Shown here: positions 9,359-17,761 of the stretch, one piece after another | How the letters are laid out: each line of letters opens with the position of its first letter | Position numbering within the stretch: the stretch's first letter is position 1 | Assembly: GCA_900473045.1 (NCBI GenBank) | Contig: UCKS01000048.1 | Coordinates: 1-64,000, forward strand | Length of the DNA stretch: 64,000 nt | Direction of reading: 5' to 3' | Source: Hyphomicrobiales bacterium | GTDB lineage: Bacteria > Pseudomonadota > Alphaproteobacteria > Rhizobiales > Rhizobiaceae | Position numbers and translations under genes: made by a program | Notes under the pieces: generated by a model | Seen by the model: the letters and a program-made list of their open reading frames with translations, nothing else | What the model was told of the DNA's origin: nothing | Database searches by the model: none

Positions 9359-9769
9359 ATGTCTGACACCATGAATCATCATGAAGCCCTCATCTACGTC
9401 ATGGTGATGATGTCGGCGGTCGATACTGCCATGACCGATGCCGAGCTGGAACGCATCGGCAGGCTGACCAGTTTCCTGCCCGTGTTTGACGGTTTCGACC
9501 ATGACCATCTGATGCATGCTGCCCGCGAATGCACCACCCTTCTCGACGGCCCGGAGGGGCTGGACATCGCACTCGAAGTCGTGCGCGAAGCCCTTCCCCC
9601 GCGTCTCTACGACACGGCCTATGCGCTGGCGGTCGAGATTGCCGCCGCCGACTTTTCCATCGCCCAGGAAGAAATCCGGCTGCTGCAACTGCTGCGCGAC
9701 CGGCTGGGACTGGACAAATTGACCTGCGCTGCGATCGAGCGCGGCGCCATGGCCCGTTTCCGCAAGTGA
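9359..9769 (+). CDS. TerB-family tellurite-resistance-like protein
   Basis: A 136-residue all-helical protein of the TerB/DjlA-like family. Seen: a first repeat around VMVMMSAVDTAMTDAELERIGRL (split here as VMVMMSAVDT and MTDAELERIG), with the acidic residues that bind metal in TerB, and a second repeat around VEIAAADFSIAQEEIRLL. The start is the ATG at 9359; an upstream in-frame extension to 9239 overlaps the SNase gene and is not conserved in character. Function is unknown; TerB proteins are often accessory to stress or membrane complexes. Confidence 0.75.
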   Translation: MSDTMNHHEALIYVMVMMSAVDTAMTDAELERIGRLTSFLPVFDGFDHDHLMHAARECTTLLDGPEGLDIALEVVREALPPRLYDTAYALAVEIAAADFSIAQEEIRLLQLLRDRLGLDKLTCAAIERGAMARFRK

Positions 9770-9861
9770 CGGAAGCGGATTTCCGCTTCACGCCAAAGTG
9801 CATTCACCCTCGATCGCCGTCCCGATAGACTGGCCGCCTGCCGGACGAGGATGGGGAACGT

Positions 9862-10674
9862 ATGACGGTACAGATATTCGGCTTTGGCGAACCGGTCTGG
9901 CGCCTGACCTTCTTTGCCGCAATCTTCCTGTCGCTTGCCGCACTCGAACTGGCGCATCCCCGGCTCGAGCGCCCGGAACTGATGCGGGCGCTGAAAGCAC
10001 GCCGCTGGTTCACCAACCTGTCCATCCTCATCCTGTCGTCGCTGATGCTGCGGATGATCTTTCCGGCAGCAGCCACCGGTGTGGCGCTCTACGCAGACGC
10101 GCACGGATATGGGCTTTTGCCGATGCTCGGGCTGCCACCATTCGTCAGCGGTGTCCTTGCTTTCGTCATTCTCGATTTCGCCATCTGGCTTGAGCATCTG
10201 ATCTTCCACAAGGTGCCGCTGTTCTGGCGCATCCACCGGGTTCACCATGCCGATACCGGGCTCGACCTGACGACGGCGCTGCGCTTCCATCCGCTGGAAA
10301 TCCTGCTGTCTGTCCTGTGGAAGTCGGCCATCATCCTTTTTATCGGCGCGCCGCCGGTCGGCGTGCTGATCTTCGAGATCGTGCTGAATGGCGCCGCGAT
10401 GTTCAATCACGCCAATCTGAAACTGCCTGCGCGCGCCGATGGCCTGTTGCGCCGGCTGATCGTCACGCCGGACATGCACAGCATTCATCATTCCGCGGAG
10501 CCGGACGAGACCGACACCAATTACGGCTTCAATCTTTCGCTCTGGGACCGGTTGTTTTCGACCTACCGGGAGCGCTCGAAACTCTCGCCGGAGGCTATGC
10601 GGATCGGGCTTGCGCAGTATCCAACCCCGTCGCCTGCGCGGCTCATCTGGTCGCTGTTGCTGCCGTTTCGATAG
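9862..10674 (+). CDS. sterol desaturase / fatty acid hydroxylase family protein
   Basis: A 270-residue integral membrane di-iron oxygenase. Seen: about four hydrophobic helices and the complete histidine clusters EHLIFH (111-116), HRVHH (125-129), NHAN (about 182) and HSIHH (206-210), which coordinate the two irons. In bacteria this family hydroxylates or desaturates lipid chains, carotenoids or sterol-like compounds; the substrate here is unknown. The spacing to the TerB gene (92 bases) allows co-transcription. It converges on the solute-binding protein gene at 10691. Confidence 0.85.
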   Translation: MTVQIFGFGEPVWRLTFFAAIFLSLAALELAHPRLERPELMRALKARRWFTNLSILILSSLMLRMIFPAAATGVALYADAHGYGLLPMLGLPPFVSGVLAFVILDFAIWLEHLIFHKVPLFWRIHRVHHADTGLDLTTALRFHPLEILLSVLWKSAIILFIGAPPVGVLIFEIVLNGAAMFNHANLKLPARADGLLRRLIVTPDMHSIHHSAEPDETDTNYGFNLSLWDRLFSTYRERSKLSPEAMRIGLAQYPTPSPARLIWSLLLPFR

Positions 10675-10690
10675 GCCGCTTGATTTCAGA

Positions 10691-11563
10691 TCAATAAATC
10701 CCGGCGGGGAAATAGCGCAGGTAGATCTCGTTCAGCCGGCCCTTGCGGGACAGTTCCAGCAGCGCGTGGTCGATCGCCTGGGTCAGCGCCGAATCGCCCT
10801 TGCGGTTCATGATCGCCAGGCCCTCACCCAGAAAGCGCTGCGAGAAATAGGCGCCGTCGATCAGCGCGCAGCAACCGGCGGCGTCGCTGCCTGCCGCCCA
10901 GAACGACAGTTGCATACCGTCTGAAAACACTGCGGCAATATTCCCCTGCTTCAGAGCCGCCAGCATGGTATCGCGGCTTGGAAAAGACTGCGTTTCGAGT
11001 TTCGGGAAAAACGCCTTGAGCATCGCCTCATGCGTCGTTCCCGACACGGTGCCGACCGTCCTTGCCGCCAACGCCGCCACCGACAGCGTGCTTCCCATCA
11101 CCTGACGGTTGGCCGCAAACCGTGCCGGCAGTTTCATGAATGCCCGCGAAAAGGCAAACCGCTGCCGCAGTTCCGAGCTGGTCCCGATCCCGGCAATTAC
11201 GGCCTCTCCCTGCCCGTCCTCAAGCGCCGGCTGCAGCTCGGCGAAGGTCACGGCCTGGATCTGGCACTTGGCGTCGATTTCCAGCTCCCGACAGATCTCG
11301 CGGACCAGATCCACATGGAACCCGGCAAGCTTGCCCGATTGGTCGATGAAATTGAATGGCGGAAAATCCACTGTGGTCAGGAACCGCAGCCGCGCCAGGC
11401 CGCTCAGGTCGGGTTTTGCGATCCGCTCGCGCGCATCGAACAACAGCGGCAGATCGTGAACTGCATCCGCCGCGCGCGATACGGCCGGAAAAGGTGCAAT
11501 CGACAACACGCAAAGCGTGAAAATCCCATAAAATTTTAGAGATGCACGGAAGGCGCGTAACAT
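10691..11563 (-). CDS. family 3 periplasmic solute-binding protein
   Basis: A 290-residue extracytoplasmic protein with a signal peptide (about 1-31, ending SRAADA) and an SBP_bac_3 domain. Typical features are LRFLTTVDFPPFNFIDQSG at the start of lobe 1, GFHVDLVREICREL, and a C-terminal RKGRLNEIYLRYF. The family usually binds polar amino acids for ABC import, or senses ligands. No permease or ATPase gene is adjacent, so the partner transporter is elsewhere or the protein has a sensory role. It is divergent from the glycosyltransferase locus. Confidence 0.8.
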   Translation of the reverse strand: MLRAFRASLKFYGIFTLCVLSIAPFPAVSRAADAVHDLPLLFDARERIAKPDLSGLARLRFLTTVDFPPFNFIDQSGKLAGFHVDLVREICRELEIDAKCQIQAVTFAELQPALEDGQGEAVIAGIGTSSELRQRFAFSRAFMKLPARFAANRQVMGSTLSVAALAARTVGTVSGTTHEAMLKAFFPKLETQSFPSRDTMLAALKQGNIAAVFSDGMQLSFWAAGSDAAGCCALIDGAYFSQRFLGEGLAIMNRKGDSALTQAIDHALLELSRKGRLNEIYLRYFPAGIY

Positions 11564-11593
11564 TATGATTATTCCCGGGACGAGATAGGGGAT

Positions 11594-11614
11594 ATTGCCG
11601 CGCGACGCGGCAAT
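11594..11614 (+). promoter_or_regulatory. 5' stem-loop just before the glycosyltransferase start
   Basis: A perfect 9-bp stem (11594-11602 with 11606-11614) closed by a three-base loop. It ends directly before the GGGG that serves as ribosome site for the ATG at 11624, so it could limit translation initiation. No T-run follows. Confidence 0.45.
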
Positions 11615-11623
11615 GGGGTTTTC

Positions 11624-13554
11624 ATGCGTTTGGAAGACTATCCGGACAATTCCGGAATGGCTACCGAGAATGAACCAACGGTCAGGCGATCACCGCCTGA
11701 TACCGTCGTGGGTGGATTCACGCCTGCGCTCAAGCAAGAGGGCCGGCTGCTGCTGCAGATGGGTATCGGCAAACCTTCGATTGCACGGGCAATGCAACAT
11801 GCACAGGCGCACGGCACGACCGTCGAGGCCGAACTGCTCGCATCCGGCGAAATCGACGAAACGATCTATTTCGAGGCCCTGGCGGAAACGCTGGGGCTGG
11901 ATTTCATGCCGTCGATAGATCCTGACCGGGTTCAGGATATCGAAGGGCTCGACAGCCAGATCGCCCGGCCGGAAATCCTGCGGGTCCATCATGCCAGCCG
12001 CCCGCCGGTGACCGTGATCGTTCCATCGCTGAACCGGCTTTCCGGACTTGCAGCACTTTTGCAGCGAACGCCGATGCTGCGCCCGTCGCTCGCCGTATCG
12101 ACACCGTCGGCGGTGCGCGATGCCACTTGGCGGGCCGGTAGCCAACGGCGTGTTTCGGCGGTGACACGCGCGCTGTTTGAGACCGCCCCGCTCCACAGCG
12201 CCCGCATCACATTCTGGGGCAAGCAGGGTTTTTATGCCGGCATCGTGCTGTGTGCCATGATCGTGGCGGCAGCGCTTGTGCCGCTGATCAGCCTGCTGAT
12301 GCTGCATATCGTGCTGACACTGTTCTATCTGGCCAATTTCCTGGTGCGGTTTTACGCGCTCGGCTGCGCCTTGCTGCAAGACGGTGGGCAGGAGCAACAG
12401 CAATCGGACGCGTCCGAGCCACTTCCGGTCTATTCGGTGCTTGTGGCGCTTTACAAGGAAGAGAGCGTCGTGGCTCAGCTTGTCCAGGCGCTCAACCGGC
12501 TCGACTGGCCACGCTCGCAACTCGACATCAAGCTGATCTGCGAGGCGGACGATACAGCCACCATCGCGGCACTCAAGGCTCTGCCCCTGGGGCACGAATA
12601 CGAGATCGTGCTGGTTCCCGTCCACCAGCCCCGCACCAAGCCGAAGGCGCTCAGCTATGCTCTTCCCGGTGTCAGAGGCACCTATGCACGGTCTATGACG
12701 CCGAAGACCGGCCACATCCCGGACAATTGCGCGAGGCCCATGCCGCCTTCGCCGCGGCGCTGCCAGAGGTCATCTGCCTGCAGGCGCCGCTGATCATCAC
12801 CAATGCGCGGCAATCCTGGTGGAGCGCCCTGTTTGCGCTGGAATATGCCGGGCTGTTTCGCGGACTGCTGCCGATGCTGTCCTTGACCGGCCTGCCCCTG
12901 CCGCTCGGCGGCACATCCAATCATTTTCGCACGATGGAGCTGCGGAAGATCGGCGGCTGGGATCCCTACAACATGACGGAGGACGCCGATCTCGGGCTAC
13001 GGCTCTACCGGCTCGGTTACCGCTCGCGCGTCATCTTCAAGCCGACGCTGGAAGAGGCCCCGACCGCGCGGTCCGTCTGGCTTGGTCAGCGCACGCGCTG
13101 GTTCAAGGGCTGGCTGCAGACTTGGCTGGTGCTGATGCGCAAGCCCGGCCAACTGAGGGGCGAGATGGGTTGGCCAGCCTTCATCGTTTTCCAGATCCTG
13201 ATCGCCGGGCTGCTGCTGTCCGCCCTCAGCCATCCCTTCATCGTCGGCTTCCTCGCCTATCTGACATGGCTGATGCTGGATGACGGCACGCATGCGGAAG
13301 GGTGGCTGACCTTCTGGCTGTTCACCTGCGATATCGTCAATATTTTCGGCAGCTACGCGGTCTTCATCTCGCTTGGGCGAAGCCGGATGACGGTCCGCGA
13401 AAAACGGGCCGTCGGCTGGCGCTGGATTTTCGTGCCGGTCTACTGGCTGGCCATGTCCCTGGCCGCATGGAAAGCCTTGCTGGAGTTGCAGACCAACCCG
13501 TTCTCCTGGAACAAGACACCGCATGTCCCCGTCAGCGACCACGCACAGAGCTGA
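11624..13554 (+). pseudogene. frameshifted family 2 glycosyltransferase with MshEN-like N-terminus
   Basis: One coding unit of about 643 residues split by a frameshift near 12687. The first part (from 11624) holds an MshEN/GspE_N-like domain (about 40-110, GIGKPSIARAM, EAELLASGEI, ALAETLGLDFMP), two membrane helices (about 205-250) and the GT2 start YSVLVALYKEES. The reading then continues in the next frame with the catalytic DAED, the TEDADLGLRL motif, QRTRWFKG (the QxxRW of processive GT2 enzymes) and several C-terminal membrane helices. Codon style and motifs stay intact on both sides, so the lesion is recent or a sequencing error. If it is real, the first fragment (ending 12793) lacks the catalytic residues. 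The family makes beta-linked surface polysaccharides. Confidence 0.85.
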
Positions 13555-13593
13555 CGCTGCCGGCGTTTGGACGGTGGATATCCGCGGCGCAGT

Positions 13594-13878
13594 CTATTGG
13601 GAAGGAGGCTTGTCTCCGAGGAAATGCAGCGTGTCACCCTCCACCGGGGGAGCATCGATGTCGAGGGGCGGCTCCACCGCCGGCGTGAACACCTCCTGCT
13701 GGTAACGCTTGAGGATACGCTCGATCCGGTCGTAACGGATCATGACCGCGATGATCTCAGGCAGCATCCCCTCGCGGAATTCTTTGGTGGCGCTGAAGAA
13801 TTTGAACTCGTTCGCCAGCTCGTTCTTGAGCCGATCGCATTCCTCTTCCAAACGCACGCGCCTTGCGGATTTTTCCAT
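13594..13878 (-). CDS. small coiled-coil hypothetical protein
   Basis: A 94-residue protein of unknown function. The start is placed at the ATG at 13878 (MEKSARRVRL); the longer open frame would run through the tRNA-Gly gene and is rejected. Seen: a charged amphipathic N-terminal helix with heptad character (LEEECDRLKNELANEF), a hydrophobic MLPEIIAVMIRYDRIERIL segment and an acidic Pro-rich tail. It converges on the glycosyltransferase. No family is recognised. Confidence 0.55.
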   Translation of the reverse strand: MEKSARRVRLEEECDRLKNELANEFKFFSATKEFREGMLPEIIAVMIRYDRIERILKRYQQEVFTPAVEPPLDIDAPPVEGDTLHFLGDKPPSQ

Positions 13879-13935
13879 GGCCGGAACGGCGCTTCCTTGT
13901 TCGAGGTGGATACGCCTGCAATATCTGAAACAAAG

Positions 13936-14009
13936 TGGAGCGGGTAGCGGGAATCGAACCCGCACGATCAGCTTGGGAAGCTGACAAGCTACCACTACAT
14001 CATACCCGC
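13936..14009 (-). tRNA. tRNA-Gly (TCC anticodon)
   Basis: A 74-base cloverleaf including encoded CCA. The acceptor GCGGGTA pairs with TACCCGC. The anticodon loop TTCCCAA gives anticodon TCC, and the T-arm GCGGGTTCGATTCCCGC is canonical. Discriminator base is T on the minus strand. It decodes GGA/GGG. It lies between a coiled-coil protein gene and dcd, all on minus. Confidence 0.96.
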
Positions 14010-14076
14010 CTTGCGCCCGAGGTTTCCACCAAGCACGGCTGCCTGTCAAGGCGGCAGCCGGTTTTCCGGGCGGAAT

Positions 14077-15180
14077 TTACTCCGAACGGAAATGCTTGGA
14101 GAGTTTCAAGCCCTGGGCCTGGTAGTTGGACCCGAGACCGAGGCCGTAAAGGCCTTCGGGGCGCTCCATCATGTGTTCGTAGACCAGACGGCCGACGATC
14201 TGGCCGTGTTCGAGGATGAACGGCACTTCGTGGCTGCGGACTTCAAGCACGGCGCGGCTGCCCTTGCCGCCGGCGGAGACATGGCCGAAGCCGGGATCGA
14301 AGAAGCCGGCATAATGGACGCGGAATTCGCCGACCAGCGGATCGAAAGGCGTCATCTCGGCGGCATAGAGCGGTGGCACATGCACCGCTTCGCGCGAGAC
14401 GAGAATGTAGAACTCGTCGGGATCGAGAATCAGTTCGTCGCGGCCGCGGCTGTAGAGTGGCTCCCAGAAATCGAAGATGCCATGTTCGGCCTTCTTGTCG
14501 ACATCGATAACGGCGGTGTGGTGCTTGCCCCGGTAGCCGATCAGGCCATCTGCACCGGTACCCTTGAGATCGATCGACAGGGCGATACCGGCACCCGAGA
14601 CGTTCGGCTTGTCGCTGGCGACCAGCACATCGCTCTCATGCAGTGCCACCACTTCCGTCTCGGTCAACAGCGCATGGCCGATGCGGAAGCGGATCTGCGA
14701 CAGGCGCGAGCCGCGCCGGACGATGACCGGGAAGGTGCGTGGGCTGATTTCGAGATAGAGCGGACCGGAATAGCCGGCCGGAATCTTGTCGAATTCCTGG
14801 GCACGGTCGGTGATGACGCGGGTAAAAATATCGAGGCGGCCGGTCGAGCTTTTCGGATTGGCGGAAGCCGACATTTCCGGCAAAAGGTCGAGGCTTTCCA
14901 TCAAGGGGACGATATAGACGCAGCCGGTTTCAAGCACCGCGCCTTCGGAGAGGTCGATGACGTGCAGTTTCAACCGGTCGAGCTTGTCGGCGACCAGATG
15001 GCCGGGACCGGGCATGAAGCTGGCGCGGACGCGAAAGGCCTTGGAACCAAGACGCAGGTCGAGGCTGGCCGGCTGGATCTGGTCGGCATCGAGATCTGAC
15101 TCGCTTTTCAACCGCCCCGCGTCGAACAGCGCAGCAATGGCGCGATCGGCTAGAATGCCTGTGGCCCTGGTCATTTCCAT
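14077..15180 (-). CDS. dcd: dCTP deaminase, long two-domain form
   Basis: A 367-residue enzyme that would deaminate dCTP to dUTP for thymidylate synthesis. Seen: IQPASLDLRLGSKAF near the N-terminus, the signature KSSTGRLDIFTRVI, and in the second half FYILVSREAVHVPP and the FFDPGFGH motif. E. coli Dcd is about 190 residues, so this is the roughly doubled form known in alphaproteobacteria. The start is the ATG at 15180, with AAGGA five bases before; the open frame to 15246 adds a non-conserved leader. It is divergent from the riboswitch-controlled metZ. Confidence 0.85.
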   Translation of the reverse strand: MEMTRATGILADRAIAALFDAGRLKSESDLDADQIQPASLDLRLGSKAFRVRASFMPGPGHLVADKLDRLKLHVIDLSEGAVLETGCVYIVPLMESLDLLPEMSASANPKSSTGRLDIFTRVITDRAQEFDKIPAGYSGPLYLEISPRTFPVIVRRGSRLSQIRFRIGHALLTETEVVALHESDVLVASDKPNVSGAGIALSIDLKGTGADGLIGYRGKHHTAVIDVDKKAEHGIFDFWEPLYSRGRDELILDPDEFYILVSREAVHVPPLYAAEMTPFDPLVGEFRVHYAGFFDPGFGHVSAGGKGSRAVLEVRSHEVPFILEHGQIVGRLVYEHMMERPEGLYGLGLGSNYQAQGLKLSKHFRSE

Positions 15181-15251
15181 CGTCCTTGTTGCCGCAACCG
15201 GCACGTCATAAACCAAATTGTCCCTGTGACATATCTTGTCGTTCACGGGAA

Positions 15252-15280
15252 TTGACGCAAGCGCGGCTAATCAGTAAATA
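15252..15280 (+). promoter_or_regulatory. metZ housekeeping promoter
   Basis: TTGACG at 15252-15257, a 17-base spacer and TAAATA at 15275-15280. A start around 15287 would put the riboswitch aptamer (from 15291) at the very 5' end of the transcript, which supports both calls. Confidence 0.7.
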
Positions 15281-15290
15281 CTGACTTATC

Positions 15291-15347
15291 CCGTGGTGAT
15301 TTGGCCGGTCGGCTTGCAGCCACGTAAAACAAATAGCTAAAAAGGCC
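15291..15347 (+). promoter_or_regulatory. SAM-II riboswitch (metZ leader)
   Basis: The sequence fits the SAM-II aptamer that binds S-adenosylmethionine upstream of metA/metZ in alphaproteobacteria. Seen: the P1 stem CGTGG (15292-15296) with CCACG (15320-15324), the conserved TGATTT and CTTGCAGCCACGT segments, and the 3' AATAGCTAAAAAGG. The loop GGCC (15303-15306) can pair with GGCC (15344-15347) to form the H-type pseudoknot. It is placed between a promoter and a terminator and is expected to shut down metZ when SAM is plentiful. Confidence 0.92.
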
Positions 15348-15354
15348 GGGTTTG

Positions 15355-15387
15355 AAACCGGCTTGCTTTACGCGGCCGGTTTTTTTG
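15355..15387 (+). terminator. riboswitch-controlled attenuator
   Basis: AAACCGGC (15355-15362) pairs with GCCGGTTT (15375-15382), followed by a T-run up to 15386. The same AAACCGGC can instead pair with GCCGG at 15345-15349. This alternative hairpin needs bases that the SAM-II pseudoknot (15344-15347) holds when ligand is bound. The layout therefore reads as: SAM bound, terminator formed, metZ off. Confidence 0.75.
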
Positions 15388-15405
15388 TTTTGAAAGAGAC
15401 AACAA

Positions 15406-16590
15406 ATGAGCAACAATTGGCGCCCCGCGACACAGCTCGTTCATGGCGGCACAACCCGTTCAAACCATGGTGAAACCTCCGAAGCCATCTTCATGACGCA
15501 GGGCTTCGTCTATGACAGCTCGGAAGCGGCGGAAGCGCGCTTCAAGGGTGAGACGGACGGCTTTATCTATGCCCGTTATGGCAGCCCGACCAACGACATG
15601 TTCGAAAAGCGCATGTGCATGCTGGAAGGCGCCGAGGACGCGCGCGCCACGGCATCCGGCATGGCTGCGGTTTCCGCTGCGATCCTCTGCCAGTTGAAGG
15701 CCGGCGATCATATCGTTGCGGCCCGCGCCCTGTTCGGCTCCTGCCGTTGGGTGGTGGAAACGCTGGCGCCGAAATACGGCATCGAATTCACACTGATCGA
15801 CGGACGGTTCCTGGAAAACTGGGAAAAGGCCGTCAAGCCGAACACCAAGGTGTTCTTCCTCGAAAGCCCGACCAATCCGACGCTGGAAGTGGTCGATATC
15901 GAAGGCGTTGCCAAGATCGCCAATCAGATCGGCGCCAAGGTCATCGTCGACAATGTCTTTGCAACACCGCTGCTGCAGAAGCCGCTGGAACTCGGCGCCC
16001 ATATCGTCGTCTATTCCGCCACCAAGCACATCGATGGCCAGGGCCGTTGCCTGGGCGGCGTGATCCTGTCCGACAAGGAATGGATCAACGAGCACCTGCA
16101 CGACTATTTCCGCCACACCGGCCCGGCGCTCTCGCCATTCAACGCCTGGACGCTGCTGAAGGGCATCGAGACCCTGCCCTTGCGCGTGCGCCAGCAGAGC
16201 GAGAACGCGTCGCGCGTTGCCGATTTCCTTGCCGAGCAGAACCAGGTCGCCAAGGTGATCTATCCCGGCCGCAAGGACCATCCGCAGGCCGATATCATCG
16301 CCCGGCAGATGAAGGGTGGCTCGACGCTGGTCTGCTTCGAGTTGAAGGGTGGCAAGGAAGCGGCCTTTGCGCTGCAGAACGCGCTGGACGTGGTGCTGAT
16401 CTCCAACAATCTCGGCGATAGCAAGAGCCTGATCACCCATCCGGCGACAACGACGCACAAGAACCTTTCGGACGAAGCCCGCGAAGAACTCGGCATTTCG
16501 CCGGGTACAGTGCGCTTCTCGGCGGGGATCGAGGACAGCGAAGACCTGATCGAGGATTTCGCTCGTGCCCTGAAGTCGGTTCAGGCCTGA
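15406..16590 (+). CDS. metZ: O-succinylhomoserine sulfhydrylase
   Basis: A 394-residue PLP enzyme of the Cys/Met metabolism family that makes homocysteine from O-succinylhomoserine and sulfide. Seen: IYARYGSPTNDMFEKRM, the SGMAAVSAAIL segment, ESPTNPTLEVVDI, and the PLP lysine K207 in YSATKHIDGQG, followed by GRCLGGVI. Its length is typical of MetZ. The upstream SAM-II riboswitch and attenuator independently point to methionine biosynthesis. It is a single-gene unit ending at a terminator shared with the convergent neighbour. Confidence 0.96.
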   Translation: MSNNWRPATQLVHGGTTRSNHGETSEAIFMTQGFVYDSSEAAEARFKGETDGFIYARYGSPTNDMFEKRMCMLEGAEDARATASGMAAVSAAILCQLKAGDHIVAARALFGSCRWVVETLAPKYGIEFTLIDGRFLENWEKAVKPNTKVFFLESPTNPTLEVVDIEGVAKIANQIGAKVIVDNVFATPLLQKPLELGAHIVVYSATKHIDGQGRCLGGVILSDKEWINEHLHDYFRHTGPALSPFNAWTLLKGIETLPLRVRQQSENASRVADFLAEQNQVAKVIYPGRKDHPQADIIARQMKGGSTLVCFELKGGKEAAFALQNALDVVLISNNLGDSKSLITHPATTTHKNLSDEAREELGISPGTVRFSAGIEDSEDLIEDFARALKSVQA

Positions 16591-16605
16591 TTTCCGGATT
16601 TTGCG

Positions 16606-16639
16606 AAACGCCCGTTTCCTGCCGGATGCGGGCGTTTTT
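16606..16639 (+). terminator. intrinsic terminator after metZ
   Basis: AAACGCCCG (16606-16614) pairs with CGGGCGTTT (16629-16637), followed by further T residues to 16639. It occupies the gap between the metZ stop and the end of the convergent phosphatidyltransferase gene. Confidence 0.8.
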
Positions 16640-17260
16640 CTATGCCTGGGTTTCTCGCCTGAAGCTCGCCCGGGCGAGAATGATGCGCGACAGGGCCGTA
16701 TAAAAACAAACGAGCGCAAAGGTCACTGCGATCTCGAAAAACCATTGCGGGAACAGGCAGAAGGCCAGGAAGACGATAATCGTTTCGGTTGCTTCGGCAA
16801 GACCGGTGGTGAAATAGAGTGACTTTGTGCCGCGCGCATCGGTCGAAAGACCGCGTTTTTCAGCCATGATCGAAAAGGCGAGGAAGCTGGCACCATTGAC
16901 GTAGAATGAAAGGAGCAGGAGCCCGCCGGCAACGCCGTTCTCATACGGGTCGGCAAGGATGAAGGCGAACGGAATGAGACCGTAAAAGGCAAAATCGAGC
17001 ACGATATCGAGGAAACCGCCGAAATCGGTTTTTTGGGTGGCCCGCGCGACGGCACCGTCAAGGCCGTCGCAAATCCGGCTGACGCCGATCAGGACAAAAG
17101 CCCAGACATAAGCATCGAGAACGACGGCGATTGCGGCCGCCAAGCCGATCCCGAAACCGGTAACGGTGACCGTGTTCGCCTCGATGCCACGCCGCGCCAA
17201 ACCTTGGCCTGCATGATCCAGCCAAGGGTCGAGCCGCTTCCTGAAATGACCGTCCAGCAT
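16640..17260 (-). CDS. CDP-alcohol phosphatidyltransferase family protein
   Basis: A 206-residue membrane enzyme with the full family signature: DG at the start of DGAVARATQKTDFGGFLDIVLD-type spacing (written here as DGAVAR, then G and two Asp residues at the expected intervals, around residues 70-92). These Asp residues bind metal and the CDP-alcohol. About five to six hydrophobic helices follow. The family makes phospholipids such as PgsA or PssA products; this shorter, divergent member could act on an unusual lipid head group, and the substrate cannot be told. It is divergent from apaG. Confidence 0.85.
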   Translation of the reverse strand: MLDGHFRKRLDPWLDHAGQGLARRGIEANTVTVTGFGIGLAAAIAVVLDAYVWAFVLIGVSRICDGLDGAVARATQKTDFGGFLDIVLDFAFYGLIPFAFILADPYENGVAGGLLLLSFYVNGASFLAFSIMAEKRGLSTDARGTKSLYFTTGLAEATETIIVFLAFCLFPQWFFEIAVTFALVCFYTALSRIILARASFRRETQA

Positions 17261-17355
17261 GCTGTGCCCTATCCAGACAGTTTACGCTGTCCATTATTCT
17301 TGACGAAACCATCTTGCTGTAGAATACCGCCTATAGACTTGAAAAGGGTTTGCAT

Positions 17356-17748
17356 ATGTACCGCGCGCTGACACGCGACATCGAGGTGACCGTCGAGCCT
17401 TATTATCTGGAGGAGCAATCCGATCCGGATGATAGCCGCTATGTCTGGGGTTACCGGATCCTGATCTCGAACCAGTCCGAAGAGACGGTCCGGCTGATGA
17501 CCCGCTACTGGCATATTACCGATGAAAACGGCCAGGTGGACGAGGTCAGTGGACCTGGCGTTATCGGTGAGCAGCCGGTTCTCAACCCAGGCGATACCTA
17601 TGAGTATTCCTCCGGCTGCCCGCTCGATACGCCATCAGGCGTGATGTTCGGCCACTATTCGATGGAAACCACGCAAGGCGTGTCCTTCAATGTCGCCATC
17701 CCCGCTTTCTCGCTGGATTCGCCCGGCCAGAACCGGACGCTGAATTGA
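17356..17748 (+). CDS. apaG: ApaG domain protein
   Basis: A 130-residue ApaG protein with an immunoglobulin-like beta fold. Seen: [35 protein letters not shown] (in two parts), the [14 protein letters not shown] loop typical of the family, and a C-terminal [11 protein letters not shown]. ApaG is associated with Co2+/Mg2+ homeostasis and diadenosine polyphosphates in enterobacteria, but its reaction is not settled. The ATG at 17356 has AAAAGGG seven bases before it; a TTG two codons earlier is unlikely. It converges on hslO. Confidence 0.93.
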   Translation: MYRALTRDIEVTVEPYYLEEQSDPDDSRYVWGYRILISNQSEETVRLMTRYWHITDENGQVDEVSGPGVIGEQPVLNPGDTYEYSSGCPLDTPSGVMFGHYSMETTQGVSFNVAIPAFSLDSPGQNRTLN

Positions 17749-17761
17749 CAGCCGCAGCGTC

